A DNA stretch of 26,495 nt from an uncultured Coriobacteriaceae bacterium (GTDB lineage Bacteria; Actinomycetota; Coriobacteriia; Coriobacteriales; UMGS124). Made by a program: the position numbers and the translations under genes. The notes under the pieces were generated by a model. That model ran no database searches. It was not told the origin of the DNA and worked only from the letters and a program-made list of their open reading frames with translations. Position 1 is the stretch's first letter; every line of letters begins with the position of its first letter. This document shows, piece after piece, positions 1 to 7,217 of this stretch. The stretch lies in the NCBI GenBank assembly GCA_900539345.1, contig UQBS01000042.1, positions 1 to 26,495 of the forward strand, given 5' to 3'.

Positions 1-1618
1 CCACGGTGGCGGTGCGCTTGGACAGGAAGCGCATCACGTCGCCGTCGGACACGAAACCCAGGGCGTGGCCGTTCTCGTCCACGAGCGGGGCTGCGGAGAT
101 GCCCTTGTCAACAAAGAGGTGCAGGGCATCGAGCACGGTTGCGTTGGCCGGCAGGGAGTACACATCGCAGCGCATGATGGACTCGAGGATGCTGCGGCGC
201 TCGCCCGTGGGGTCGGCAGAGGCTGCCTCGCCGGGCTTGTCCTTCACAAAGACAAGCGTGAGGATGAAGGCCGCGAGGCACATGAAGCCTGCGACGACGA
301 AGGCCATGTTCGTGCCGTGGATACCTGCGTGTACGGGGTCCATGCCGGTGGAGGAGTTGGTCACGGCAGTGGAGACGCTCACGATAATGGCGGTGCCCAG
401 CGAGCCCGCGACCTGGCGGAACGTGTTGCTCACCGAGGTGCCGTGGTTCATGAGGCTGTTGTCCAGGGCGTTCATGCCCCAGGTGCCGATGGGCATGTTG
501 ACAAGCGACAGCGAGAAAAGACGCACGGTGTAAAGCACACAGATCCACGAGACGGGCGTGGAATCTCCCAGCAGCGCAAAGCAGAACGTCGTGAGGGTCA
601 AAACGCCGGTGCCGATAAGGCTCAGCATGCGCGGGCCGCGCTTGTCGAAGAGGCGGCCTGCAACAAGGCCCATGAGCGCCATGACGATGGCACCGGGCAG
701 CAGCACCAGGCCCGACGTGGTTGCCGAGATGCCACGCAGGGACTGCAGGTAGATGGGCACGAGGATGCCGGCGGCCATGAGGGCGCCCTGCACGACCATG
801 CTGATGATGGTGGAGATGAGGAACTTGCGGTTGGAGAGCACACGCACCTGCAGCATGGGCTTTTCCATCTTGAGCTGGCGGGTGAAGAACACGACGAGAG
901 CCGCAACGCCGACGATGACGCCGACCAGGGCGGCTGCGCTCACGCCAGAGCCGCCGATGACCGACAGACCGTAGAGCAGGCCGCCAAAGCCCAGCGTGGA
1001 GGTGATGACGCTCGGCACGTCGAGCGTGGCGTCCTTGCGTGCGCCCTGACCATGCTCGAGCACCACGGCCGAGAAGACGAGAATGACGACGCCTAGTCCT
1101 GCGACGATGAAGAAAAGGTCGTGCCAGGTGGCGTTGTCGATGATGAGGCCGGCGGCCGTGGGTCCAAGTGCCGGCGCAAAGCCGATGACGAGGCCGTACA
1201 GGCCCATGGCTGTGCCGCGCTTCTCAACGGGGAACATGAGCATGAGCTCGGTCATCACGAGGGGCATCATGACGCCCTCGCCGGCGGCCTGCACGAGACG
1301 GCCCGCCAGGATGGTGGGAAAGTTGGGCCCCCAGCCCGCGATGGCAGACCCAGCGGTGAAGATAGCCATGGCAACGAGGAACAGGTTGCGCATCGAGAAG
1401 CGGTCGATGAGAAATGCCGTAATCGGAATCATGATGGCGTTTACGAGCGTGAAGCCGGTCGTGAGCCACTGGGCGGTGGAAGCGTCGACGCTTGTCTCGA
1501 TCATGATGGAGGGAAGCGCCGGGGTCACCAGCGTCTGGTTGAGCACGGCGATGAACGTGCCAAAAATCATCACCACGAGCATGAGCGTTTGTTTGCGTGT
1601 GAGTCCAAGTAATGCCAT
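1..1618 (-). CDS. DHA2-family MFS drug exporter with C-terminal CBS domain (3' partial)
   Basis: Integral membrane proton-coupled exporter of the EmrB/QacA (DHA2) type, probably for drugs or other small toxic molecules. The frame is open from the ATG at 1618 to the window edge, 539 codons seen. The start has an upstream AAGAGG. Family motifs are visible: LNQTLVTPALPSI in helix 1, the DRFSMRN loop after helix 2 and RLVQAAGEGVMMPL in helix 4, with about 14 hydrophobic segments in all. After the last helix comes a soluble tail (from about residue 480) reading SIMRCDVYSLPANATVLDAL, then GISAAPLVDENG and GFVSDGDVMRFL. This is a clear CBS domain, and CBS domains usually occur in pairs that bind adenine nucleotides. 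A second copy may lie beyond the edge. The gene is transcribed away from the respiratory block, with a 362-base divergent gap. The family is certain; the substrate is unknown. Confidence 0.88.
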   Translation of the reverse strand, partial: MALLGLTRKQTLMLVVMIFGTFIAVLNQTLVTPALPSIMIETSVDASTAQWLTTGFTLVNAIMIPITAFLIDRFSMRNLFLVAMAIFTAGSAIAGWGPNFPTILAGRLVQAAGEGVMMPLVMTELMLMFPVEKRGTAMGLYGLVIGFAPALGPTAAGLIIDNATWHDLFFIVAGLGVVILVFSAVVLEHGQGARKDATLDVPSVITSTLGFGGLLYGLSVIGGSGVSAAALVGVIVGVAALVVFFTRQLKMEKPMLQVRVLSNRKFLISTIISMVVQGALMAAGILVPIYLQSLRGISATTSGLVLLPGAIVMALMGLVAGRLFDKRGPRMLSLIGTGVLTLTTFCFALLGDSTPVSWICVLYTVRLFSLSLVNMPIGTWGMNALDNSLMNHGTSVSNTFRQVAGSLGTAIIVSVSTAVTNSSTGMDPVHAGIHGTNMAFVVAGFMCLAAFILTLVFVKDKPGEAASADPTGERRSILESIMRCDVYSLPANATVLDALHLFVDKGISAAPLVDENGHALGFVSDGDVMRFLSKRTATV

Positions 1619-1980
1619 GTGCGCCTCTTCAGTTCTTATTCCTAGAAAACATGTAGCAATCCAGGGTATGCCTACCATGTGCGCACCGCGTGCCGAGAAG
1701 GTGGTTTCCTCATGGATGCACGCGCAAAACATGTTGCGTGATTTCTGACCGCATCACCCCGTGTGAATACAAACAAGTCGTTAACCAGCATGTTTGTTGA
1801 AAAATCACCAACTATTGGCGAGAGGCAGCAATAGTTGGTGAACATGGCTTCTGCCGGAGTTTTCGCCAACTTTGACCGCTGTGCTTGCTCGCGGTGTTCC
1901 ATATATTTTTCCTCAGAAACGCACGGAGGCCTTTGGGGTTTGCCGGACACGCGACGGTGCAGTCTGAGGAGGAACAGCGC
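1619..1980. other. Divergent intergenic region between exporter and duplicated-domain gene
   Basis: This region carries control signals for two divergent genes. Seen here: a CGCGCA half-site facing TGCGTG at 1721-1740, a perfect 13-bp inverted repeat at 1805-1841 (listed separately), and an AT-rich TATATTTTT at 1902-1910 upstream of the 1981 start. A TTGACC at 1872-1877 is too far from it to form a standard promoter. A 46-codon open frame at 1844-1984 overlaps the next start but has no good ribosome site. No RNA gene was recognised. Confidence 0.5.
1805..1841. promoter_or_regulatory. Perfect 13-bp inverted repeat, operator or hairpin candidate
   Basis: The left arm TCACCAACTATTG (1805-1817) and right arm CAATAGTTGGTGA (1829-1841) are exact reverse complements, separated by 11 bases. 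The repeat sits in the middle of a divergent intergenic region and no T-run follows, so a regulator-binding site or leader hairpin is more likely than a terminator. Which regulator would bind is unknown. Confidence 0.6.
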
Positions 1981-2787
1981 ATGAGGGATGACAACGATAT
2001 GACGCACGCAGCGCAGTTCGATCGCGAGGAAGGTGTTGAGACTGCCGATTCCTGCAAGCAGGATGCTGCAGGGGACCGTACGCCTGAAGAAATAACCACG
2101 TCCTTGCGTGCGCGTCTTACGGCCAATCACGCCAACACGCTTGCGTATATCGCCTGCCTCAAAGCCTGCGCTGGCGCGTCTCGTCCGTATCGCGAGGTCG
2201 AGGAGGAACTTCTGACCCTGCCGTCGTTTGCCATCTCGCTGCAGACGCCCCATACCTTGCTGGGCTTCCTTATTTCGGATGGCGGCATTGAAAAGATCAA
2301 CGCTGACCTTGAATCTGATGTTGAGACTCACGGTGAAAAGAGTCCCGAGGGCGACACTGCCATCGACGAGAGTTCCGAAGTCGCCGCTTCAGCTGACGCA
2401 TGCATGACGGATGACGTCCAGCCTGCGGTACCTGGAGAAACTGCAGATGTCGATCAGCCTGTCGACTACCTTTTGCGTACCACAGAGCAAGGCGAGGCGA
2501 TTCTGGCCGAGTTTGACGGAGTCGCCCGGTTCGAGCGCCTTCTTGCCGCTGAGCCTGAAGGTTACCTTGAGGCTTATCTCATTGTTCTTGACACGTGTGC
2601 CGACGAGGGTGCGAGTCTGAAGGCGGTGGAGGCCGCGCTTGCGGGACACCCGGCTCTTACCAATCCCAAGCGCGTGTATGCGGGCTACTTCATCTCAAAG
2701 CTCGAGCATGTGGGTGCCATCGCCTGGACAGATGCCTGGCACATCACGGAAGACGGCAAACGCATCATTGCCGCCCTTTCTGCATAG
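1981..2787 (+). CDS. Uncharacterised protein with two copies of a winged-helix-like domain
   Basis: I do not recognise the family. The chosen ATG at 1981 follows GAGGAGG at 1967-1973. The frame is open upstream to 1885 without a comparable ribosome site. The 268-aa product is acidic and soluble, with no signal peptide. Two segments look like diverged copies of one domain: residues about 38-105 (LRARLTANHANTLAYIACLK ... TPHTLLGFLISDGGIEKI) and about 180-265 (FERLLAAEPEGYLEAYLIVL ... RVYAGYFISKLEHVGAI ... ITEDGKRII). Each has helices, then an aromatic helix and a G-I pair, and the second ends like the wing of a winged helix. They are joined by an acidic, probably disordered linker. The gene lies 121 bases upstream of the Mo enzyme on the same strand, so a regulatory or accessory role for that enzyme is possible but only inferred. 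Confidence 0.75.
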   Translation: MRDDNDMTHAAQFDREEGVETADSCKQDAAGDRTPEEITTSLRARLTANHANTLAYIACLKACAGASRPYREVEEELLTLPSFAISLQTPHTLLGFLISDGGIEKINADLESDVETHGEKSPEGDTAIDESSEVAASADACMTDDVQPAVPGETADVDQPVDYLLRTTEQGEAILAEFDGVARFERLLAAEPEGYLEAYLIVLDTCADEGASLKAVEAALAGHPALTNPKRVYAGYFISKLEHVGAIAWTDAWHITEDGKRIIAALSA

Positions 2788-2813
2788 TGTCGGAGAGTGA
2801 CTGCGTTTTTGGT

Positions 2814-2839
2814 TTCAATCGCGCACGGTGCGCGTTGAA
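2814..2839. promoter_or_regulatory. Interrupted palindrome upstream of the Mo oxidoreductase
   Basis: The site reads TTCAA, an unpaired T, CGCGCAC, a central G, GTGCGCG, TTGAA. The arms pair over 12 bases with one bulge. The core CGCGCA-N3-TGCGCG recurs at 14798-14812. Position between the 2787 stop and the 2909 start suits an operator for the respiratory operon. As RNA it could also form a hairpin with a five-base loop, but no T-run follows. Confidence 0.5.
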
Positions 2840-2896
2840 CACGCCCCGCTTTAGGCAGGACGTCATAGAAGAGAGGAAGGACACAACATGTTCGAG

Positions 2897-2904
2897 AAGG
2901 AGGT
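2897..2904 (+). promoter_or_regulatory. Strong ribosome binding site that sets the Mo enzyme start
   Basis: AAGGAGGT lies just before the ATG at 2909. An in-frame ATG at 2888 also exists, with a GAGAGGAAGG sequence upstream, but this would place the consensus site inside the coding region and add seven residues before the Tat motif. The downstream ATG is preferred. Confidence 0.7.
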
Positions 2905-2908
2905 CACG

Positions 2909-5617
2909 ATGGAGAAGACCACGATGTCGCGTCGTACGTTCACCAAGTGTGCCGCGGCGCTCGGTGCCGTTGCCGCCCTGGGTATGGGCGTGTCTAGCGA
3001 CCTGGTCAAGGCCGACCCCGCCCGTGCTGAGGAAGCCGACGAGGAGCAGATCATCAAGACGTCGTGCCGCGCATGCATCGCAAGCTGCGCTGTGCTCGCC
3101 CACGTCAAGAACGGCCGCGTCATTCGCATCGAGGGCAACCCTGAGAGCCCGATGAGCATGGGCGGCGTGTGCGCCAAGGGTATGGCCGGCATTCAGGCCC
3201 TCTATCATCCCAACCGCAACAAGTACCCCATGCGTCGCGTGGGTGAGCGTGGCGGCAACGACTGGGAGCGCATCTCTTGGGATGAGGCCCTGACCGATAT
3301 CGCCACTCGCATCAACGAGGTTTCTGACAAGTACGGCTCCGAGGCTATTTCGGTTTCCACCGGCGGTGGCGGCAACCCCCACTTCTCCAACGTCAAGCGC
3401 TTTGGCGAGGCCATCAACACCCCCAACGTTTGGGAGCCTGGCTGCGCTCAGTGCTACCTGCCCCGTATGGGTGCCTCGCTTCTTGCTTATGGCGCAGGCA
3501 AGCCCAACAACCTCTCGTTCTCTGACTCCAACGGCTGGGACTACTATTACACCGACTCCGCCGTCACGAGCCTGGTTCTGTGGGGCACCGACCCCTCGAA
3601 CTCCTCCGTCGCCACTGGCGGTCGCGCCCTCACCGAGCTGCGCAATCGTCCCCAGGGCCTCAAGACGGTCGTCATTGACCCGCGTTTCACGATGGATGCC
3701 GCCAAGGCCGATGTGTGGCTTCCCATTCGCCCTGGTACCGATGCCGCCCTGCTGATGGCCTGGACCAAGTGGATTCTCGACAATGAGAAGTATGACGCTG
3801 AGTTCTGCCGCACCTGGACCAACATGCCCTACCTCATCAACCCTGAGACGCGCCTGACGCTCAAGGCGACCGAGGCCGGCCTCGAGGGTTCCGACACCGA
3901 CTACGTCGTGTGGGATTCCGAGAAGAACGAGCCCGTCGTTGTCGAGTACCCCATGAACGAGGGCGTCGTGCCTGCGCTTTTCGGTGAGTACGAGGTCAAC
4001 GGCATGAGCTGCAAGACCGGCGGCCAGCTGCTCGCCGAGTCTGTCGAGGAGTTCACGCTCGATAAGGCCGCTGAGATCTGCTGGCTCGATGCCGACCAGA
4101 TCGAGAAGGCGCTTGAGATTTACACCGATCCCGAGGGTCAGTCTGGCATCCTCCAGGGCGTGGCCATCGACCAGTATGCCCAGTCGCAGCAGTGCGCTCT
4201 GGCCGCTCTCAACCTCGAGTTCCTCATGGGCAATGTCGAGAAGCCCGGCACGATGCTCCAGCGCTTCAAGAACGCCCCCTGCCGTGACCAGCTGGGCAAC
4301 ACGCCGCGCCTCCTCTCCACCGAGAAGGTCATGAAGCGTTGCGGTTACGTCGAACACAAGGGCCTTATGTGCTGGGACATGGCCTTCATTCCCGATGTGT
4401 TCAAGGCCATGAAGGACGGCGACCCCTATCAGATTCATATGTGGATCGAGCGTTCCGGCAACAAGCACGTCGTCCTGGGCAACTCCAGCTGCCTGGACGA
4501 GGTCGTGCCTAACCTCGACTTTGTGCTGCACATCTACATGTACCCCACGGCATTCTCCGTGCTGTGCGCCGACATGCTGCTGCCCTGCACCGAGTGGCTT
4601 GAGACCAACCTCACCATTCCGCAGCTCAACACCATCGTTATGCGCCAGGCGTGCACGCACCTTTTCGAGACCGTCGAGGAGGGCATCATCTGGACCCAGA
4701 TTGTCCAGAAGTGCGCCGAGCTCGGCAACACCGACGCGGCTCGCGCTTTCGACGCCGACGCCTGCATGACTGCCCCGTTCTACAAGAACGAGTACGAAAA
4801 GCAGCTCATGCACCTCAACAAGCTTGACATGACCTGGGAGGAGGCTTGCAAGGAGGGCGTCATCACGTGGTGCACTCCCGAGGAGTACCGCACCTACGGG
4901 GTCTACCTCAACACCGACGAGGAGACCGGCAAGCCCAAGGGCTTCGGCACGCCTTCCAAGAAGCTTGAGGTGTACTGCGAGTCCAACATCATTCTGGGCC
5001 GCACCGGCTATCCCTGGGCGCACTCCACCGAGGAAGCCAACCTCGTGGTCGAGCCTGCTAGCGTCGAGTACGAGCCCCTGTGCTACTACGAGGAGCCTGC
5101 TGAGAGCCCTCTGACCGACACCGAGTACCCGCTTGTGCTCACTGAGGGCCGTCTGCCCATGTACCACCACGGCACGCTGCGCAACATCCCGTACCTGCGC
5201 GAGATCTATCCCGTGCCTGAGTGCTGGATTCACCCCGAGGATGCCGAGAAGTACGGCATCACCGATGGCGAGTGGGTCAACATCGAGAGCCGCCGCGGCA
5301 AGACGCACGGCAAGGCCAAGGTCACCACGGCAATCGCCAAGGGCGTTGTGTACCAGGAGCGCTTCTGGGCACCCGAGCTGCTTGATTCCGACGACCCGGC
5401 TCAGGCCTACAAGGCGTTCAACATCAACGTCCTTACCAAGAACGACCCGCCCTACAACCCCGAGTACGGCACCTACACGCTGCGTGGCTTTACCGTCAAG
5501 GTGACTCCGTCCACCGATGAGATCTGCGACAAGATTTGGACCGAGCCGTCTCAGTTCGCGGTGTGGATGCCTGAGGCTTCTGATCCTACCGAGGAGGTGT
5601 TCGACTATGGCGCGTAA
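2909..5617 (+). CDS. Tat-exported molybdopterin (bis-MGD) oxidoreductase, catalytic subunit
   Basis: Catalytic subunit of the DMSO reductase superfamily, 902 aa from the preferred start. The N-terminus carries a twin-arginine signal (SRRTFTK at residues 7-13, then an alanine-rich hydrophobic stretch ending near ADPARAEE), so it is folded in the cytoplasm and exported. A [4Fe-4S] site follows, C53-x2-C56-x3-C60-x27-C88. Cofactor-binding stretches include VVIDPRFT and ADVWLPIRPGTDAA, and the C-terminal dinucleotide domain begins near YPLVLTEGRLPMYHHG, with PYLREIYPVPE. C179 and C182 (CAQCYLPR) sit where the Mo ligand is expected. I favour C182, by analogy with acetylene hydratase and catechol dehydroxylase relatives. 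The gene overlaps the ferredoxin subunit and is followed by a TorD chaperone. The substrate cannot be read: sulfoxide, N-oxide, sulfur compounds or an aromatic hydroxyl are all possible. Confidence 0.92.
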   Translation: MEKTTMSRRTFTKCAAALGAVAALGMGVSSDLVKADPARAEEADEEQIIKTSCRACIASCAVLAHVKNGRVIRIEGNPESPMSMGGVCAKGMAGIQALYHPNRNKYPMRRVGERGGNDWERISWDEALTDIATRINEVSDKYGSEAISVSTGGGGNPHFSNVKRFGEAINTPNVWEPGCAQCYLPRMGASLLAYGAGKPNNLSFSDSNGWDYYYTDSAVTSLVLWGTDPSNSSVATGGRALTELRNRPQGLKTVVIDPRFTMDAAKADVWLPIRPGTDAALLMAWTKWILDNEKYDAEFCRTWTNMPYLINPETRLTLKATEAGLEGSDTDYVVWDSEKNEPVVVEYPMNEGVVPALFGEYEVNGMSCKTGGQLLAESVEEFTLDKAAEICWLDADQIEKALEIYTDPEGQSGILQGVAIDQYAQSQQCALAALNLEFLMGNVEKPGTMLQRFKNAPCRDQLGNTPRLLSTEKVMKRCGYVEHKGLMCWDMAFIPDVFKAMKDGDPYQIHMWIERSGNKHVVLGNSSCLDEVVPNLDFVLHIYMYPTAFSVLCADMLLPCTEWLETNLTIPQLNTIVMRQACTHLFETVEEGIIWTQIVQKCAELGNTDAARAFDADACMTAPFYKNEYEKQLMHLNKLDMTWEEACKEGVITWCTPEEYRTYGVYLNTDEETGKPKGFGTPSKKLEVYCESNIILGRTGYPWAHSTEEANLVVEPASVEYEPLCYYEEPAESPLTDTEYPLVLTEGRLPMYHHGTLRNIPYLREIYPVPECWIHPEDAEKYGITDGEWVNIESRRGKTHGKAKVTTAIAKGVVYQERFWAPELLDSDDPAQAYKAFNINVLTKNDPPYNPEYGTYTLRGFTVKVTPSTDEICDKIWTEPSQFAVWMPEASDPTEEVFDYGA

Positions 5618-6200
5618 TTGCATAGTCGTCAACATTGACCGCTGCACTGGCTGCTACGCCTGCCAGGTGGCCTGCAAGATGCAAAACGAGGTGGCCCTGG
5701 GTCTTGCCTGGAACAAGGTGAAGATTGTCGGTCCCGTCGGTGAGTACCCCAACATGGTGCGCTACCCGCTGCCTACGATGTGCCAGGAGTGCGAGAACGC
5801 CCCGTGCCTCGAGGTTTGCCCCACCGGCGCCACCTACCGCGACGAGGAGACCGGCGTTATCCTCATCGACTCCGAGCAGTGCATCGGCTGCCAGGCTTGC
5901 ATGCAGGCCTGCCCTTATGGTCAGCGCTGCTATAACGAGCAGACCGGCGTTGTGGAGAAGTGCAACCTTTGCCATGACCTCACGGCCAAGGGCGAGCTCC
6001 CTGCGTGCGTGAAGAGCTGCTCTGCCGGCGCCCGCTTCTATGGCGACCTCGACGACCCTGAGTCCGATGTCTCCAAGGAGCTCGCCAAGTATTCCGAGGA
6101 TCAGATTCACACGCTGCCCGATACAGGCAACGCCCCTCTCACCAAGTACATCATTACCTCGATGCATGGTGAGAATGCCTGGCAAGAGAACACCTATTAA
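5607..6200 (+). CDS. 4x[4Fe-4S] ferredoxin electron-transfer subunit (DmsB/NrfC type)
   Basis: Electron-transfer partner of the Mo enzyme, 197 aa. Sixteen cysteines form four cluster sites: CTGCYACQVAC near the N-terminus, CQECENAPCLEVCP, CIGCQACMQACP, and CNLCHD with a later CVKSC. This is the normal DmsB/NrfC/PsrB plan. There is no signal peptide, so it would be exported as a complex with the Tat-bearing subunit, or work in the cytoplasm if export does not occur. The ATG at 5607 follows GAGGAGGTG and overlaps the end of the catalytic gene by 11 bases, implying translational coupling. A longer frame starting at 5517 is rejected because it lacks family sequence. No membrane anchor gene (DmsC/NrfD) follows, so how electrons reach the pair from the quinone pool is not shown here. 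Confidence 0.93.
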   Translation: MARNCIVVNIDRCTGCYACQVACKMQNEVALGLAWNKVKIVGPVGEYPNMVRYPLPTMCQECENAPCLEVCPTGATYRDEETGVILIDSEQCIGCQACMQACPYGQRCYNEQTGVVEKCNLCHDLTAKGELPACVKSCSAGARFYGDLDDPESDVSKELAKYSEDQIHTLPDTGNAPLTKYIITSMHGENAWQENTY

Positions 6201-6206
6201 GCACGA

Positions 6207-6285
6207 GAAGCGCTGTGGCCGCGTTCCGCAAGGGCTCATGTACGTCCAGTACACATCGCCCTTGCGCGCCTTGCCACAGCGCTTC
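6207..6285. repeat. Branched palindromic intergenic repeat, copy 1
   Basis: Nested hairpins. The outer arms are GAAGCGCTGTGGC (6207-6219) and GCCACAGCGCTTC (6273-6285), 13 perfect pairs. The inner arms are CGCAAGGGC (6227-6235) and GCCCTTGCG (6258-6266), 9 perfect pairs. The tip is TGTAC/GTACA. The internal loop between helices is CGCGTTC on the left and CGCCTT on the right. Copies 2-4 at 8865-9188 share that loop while the arm sequences differ. It lies between the ferredoxin and torD genes with no T-run, so it may reduce read-through or protect the upstream mRNA. Confidence 0.8.
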
Positions 6286-6320
6286 GTAGCCAAGTAGCGA
6301 CGGATTAAGGAGAAGCCGAC

Positions 6321-6998
6321 ATGGATCAGCAGACAAAAGACGACATCATCACTTCTGGCGCCGACCGTGCCGGCTTCTACAGCTTCTTGGCGGGCGTCTA
6401 TCTGTGGGAGCCTACCTCCGAGCAGATTGAGGCCATGGCCGCAGCCAACTTCCCTGTGGGAGAGGACGCCTTTGGCCATGGCTATGCGCTCATCGCCGAT
6501 TATCTGCGCCATCGCGACACCGGTACCCGCCAGGAGATCGCCGTGGATTATGCGCACACATTCTTGGGAGCTGGCAACTACGACAAGCTCATGGCGCCGC
6601 CTTATGAGAGCGTCTATACGAGCGAGGAGCACCTGCTTATGCAGGACGCCCGCGACGGGGCGCTGTCGTTCTATCGTTCTGAAGACCTTGACCTTCCTGC
6701 AGAAAACACCACGCCTGAAGATCACATTGGCTTTGAGATGCAGTTCATGGCCAAGCTCATCGATCGCTCTTGCGATGCCCTGAGCGCGGGTGACAATGCG
6801 GAGTTTGCCCGTCTCGTGCGCGTGCAGCATGAGTTTTACGTTCAGCATCTTGCCAACTGGTTACCTGCCTTCATCGCCGACATCGAGCGTCATTGCAAGA
6901 CCGATTACTATCGCGGTGTGGCACAGCTCACGCGTGCCTTCCTTGCAGAGGAGAAAGAGCAGCTCGAAGGTCTTGCTGAGGTCGTAAAGACAGCCTAA
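6321..6998 (+). CDS. TorD/DmsD-family cytoplasmic chaperone for the Mo enzyme
   Basis: An all-helical 225-aa protein of the TorD family. Such proteins bind the Tat signal and apo-form of their partner oxidoreductase and hold back export until the Mo cofactor is loaded. Family features are visible: an N-terminal segment with YSFLAGVYLWEP, the central PPYESVY, the EDHIGFEMQFM helix and a FYVQHLANWLPAF helix near the C-terminus. It has no signal peptide or membrane segment. AAGGAGAAG precedes the ATG. It follows the ferredoxin gene by 120 bases that contain a branched repeat, and it ends before a strong terminator at 7131. It most likely serves the 2909-5617 enzyme only. Confidence 0.9.
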   Translation: MDQQTKDDIITSGADRAGFYSFLAGVYLWEPTSEQIEAMAAANFPVGEDAFGHGYALIADYLRHRDTGTRQEIAVDYAHTFLGAGNYDKLMAPPYESVYTSEEHLLMQDARDGALSFYRSEDLDLPAENTTPEDHIGFEMQFMAKLIDRSCDALSAGDNAEFARLVRVQHEFYVQHLANWLPAFIADIERHCKTDYYRGVAQLTRAFLAEEKEQLEGLAEVVKTA

Positions 6999-7130
6999 TC
7001 TTTGCTGCTTGTACCATGCTGTTTCAAGTTGCCGACCTGGTTTCTGGCAAGTGGGAGGGTCACCGCATACAATCGAGCACATGTTCGCTGAGCGTTTAAT
7101 CGTCAAGGCCAACTCAGTGTGCTAGCATTC

Positions 7131-7162
7131 AAAAGGTCCCGTCTTTGACGGGGCCTTTTGCG
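7131..7162 (+). terminator. Intrinsic terminator after torD
   Basis: Stem AAAAGGTCCCGTC (7131-7143), loop TTT, GACGGGGCCTTTT (7147-7159): 13 pairs with one G-T wobble, with the T-run inside the right arm. It separates the oxidoreductase operon from the regulator gene. The A-run in the left arm could make it work in both directions. Confidence 0.85.
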
Positions 7163-7175
7163 TTTGAGGGAGAGA

Positions 7176-7196
7176 AGGTACAGGCTGGTTGTACCT
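7176..7196. promoter_or_regulatory. Operator candidate just upstream of the luxR-type gene
   Basis: AGGTACA (7176-7182) and TGTACCT (7190-7196) are perfect inverted 7-mers around a 7-base spacer. Their centres are 14 bases apart and the site ends 22 bases before the ATG at 7218. Size and symmetry fit a dimeric LuxR-type helix-turn-helix protein, so autoregulation is a reasonable inference. Confidence 0.5.
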
Positions 7197-7217
7197 GGCA
7201 GTAGGGGAGAGCAGCGA

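Noticed and set aside
65..1096. 343-codon open frame on the plus strand
   Set aside because: Antisense to the MFS-CBS gene. The His/Asp/Gly-rich translation is typical of a GC-rich shadow frame.
1844..1984. 46-codon frame ending on the start of the 1981 gene (MASAGVFANFDRCACSRCS...)
   Set aside because: It has no ribosome site of quality, begins inside the inverted-repeat flank and has no recognisable features. It is kept only as a possibility in the findings.
5517..5606. N-terminal extension of the ferredoxin subunit
   Set aside because: The extra 30 residues are an out-of-frame read of the catalytic gene's end. The ATG at 5607 has its own GAGGAGGTG site and begins the family sequence.
2765..5647. 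960-codon open frame on the minus strand
   Set aside because: It is the antisense shadow of the Mo oxidoreductase gene. Its Leu/Val/Gly/His-rich translation has no domain, while the plus strand has full family motifs.
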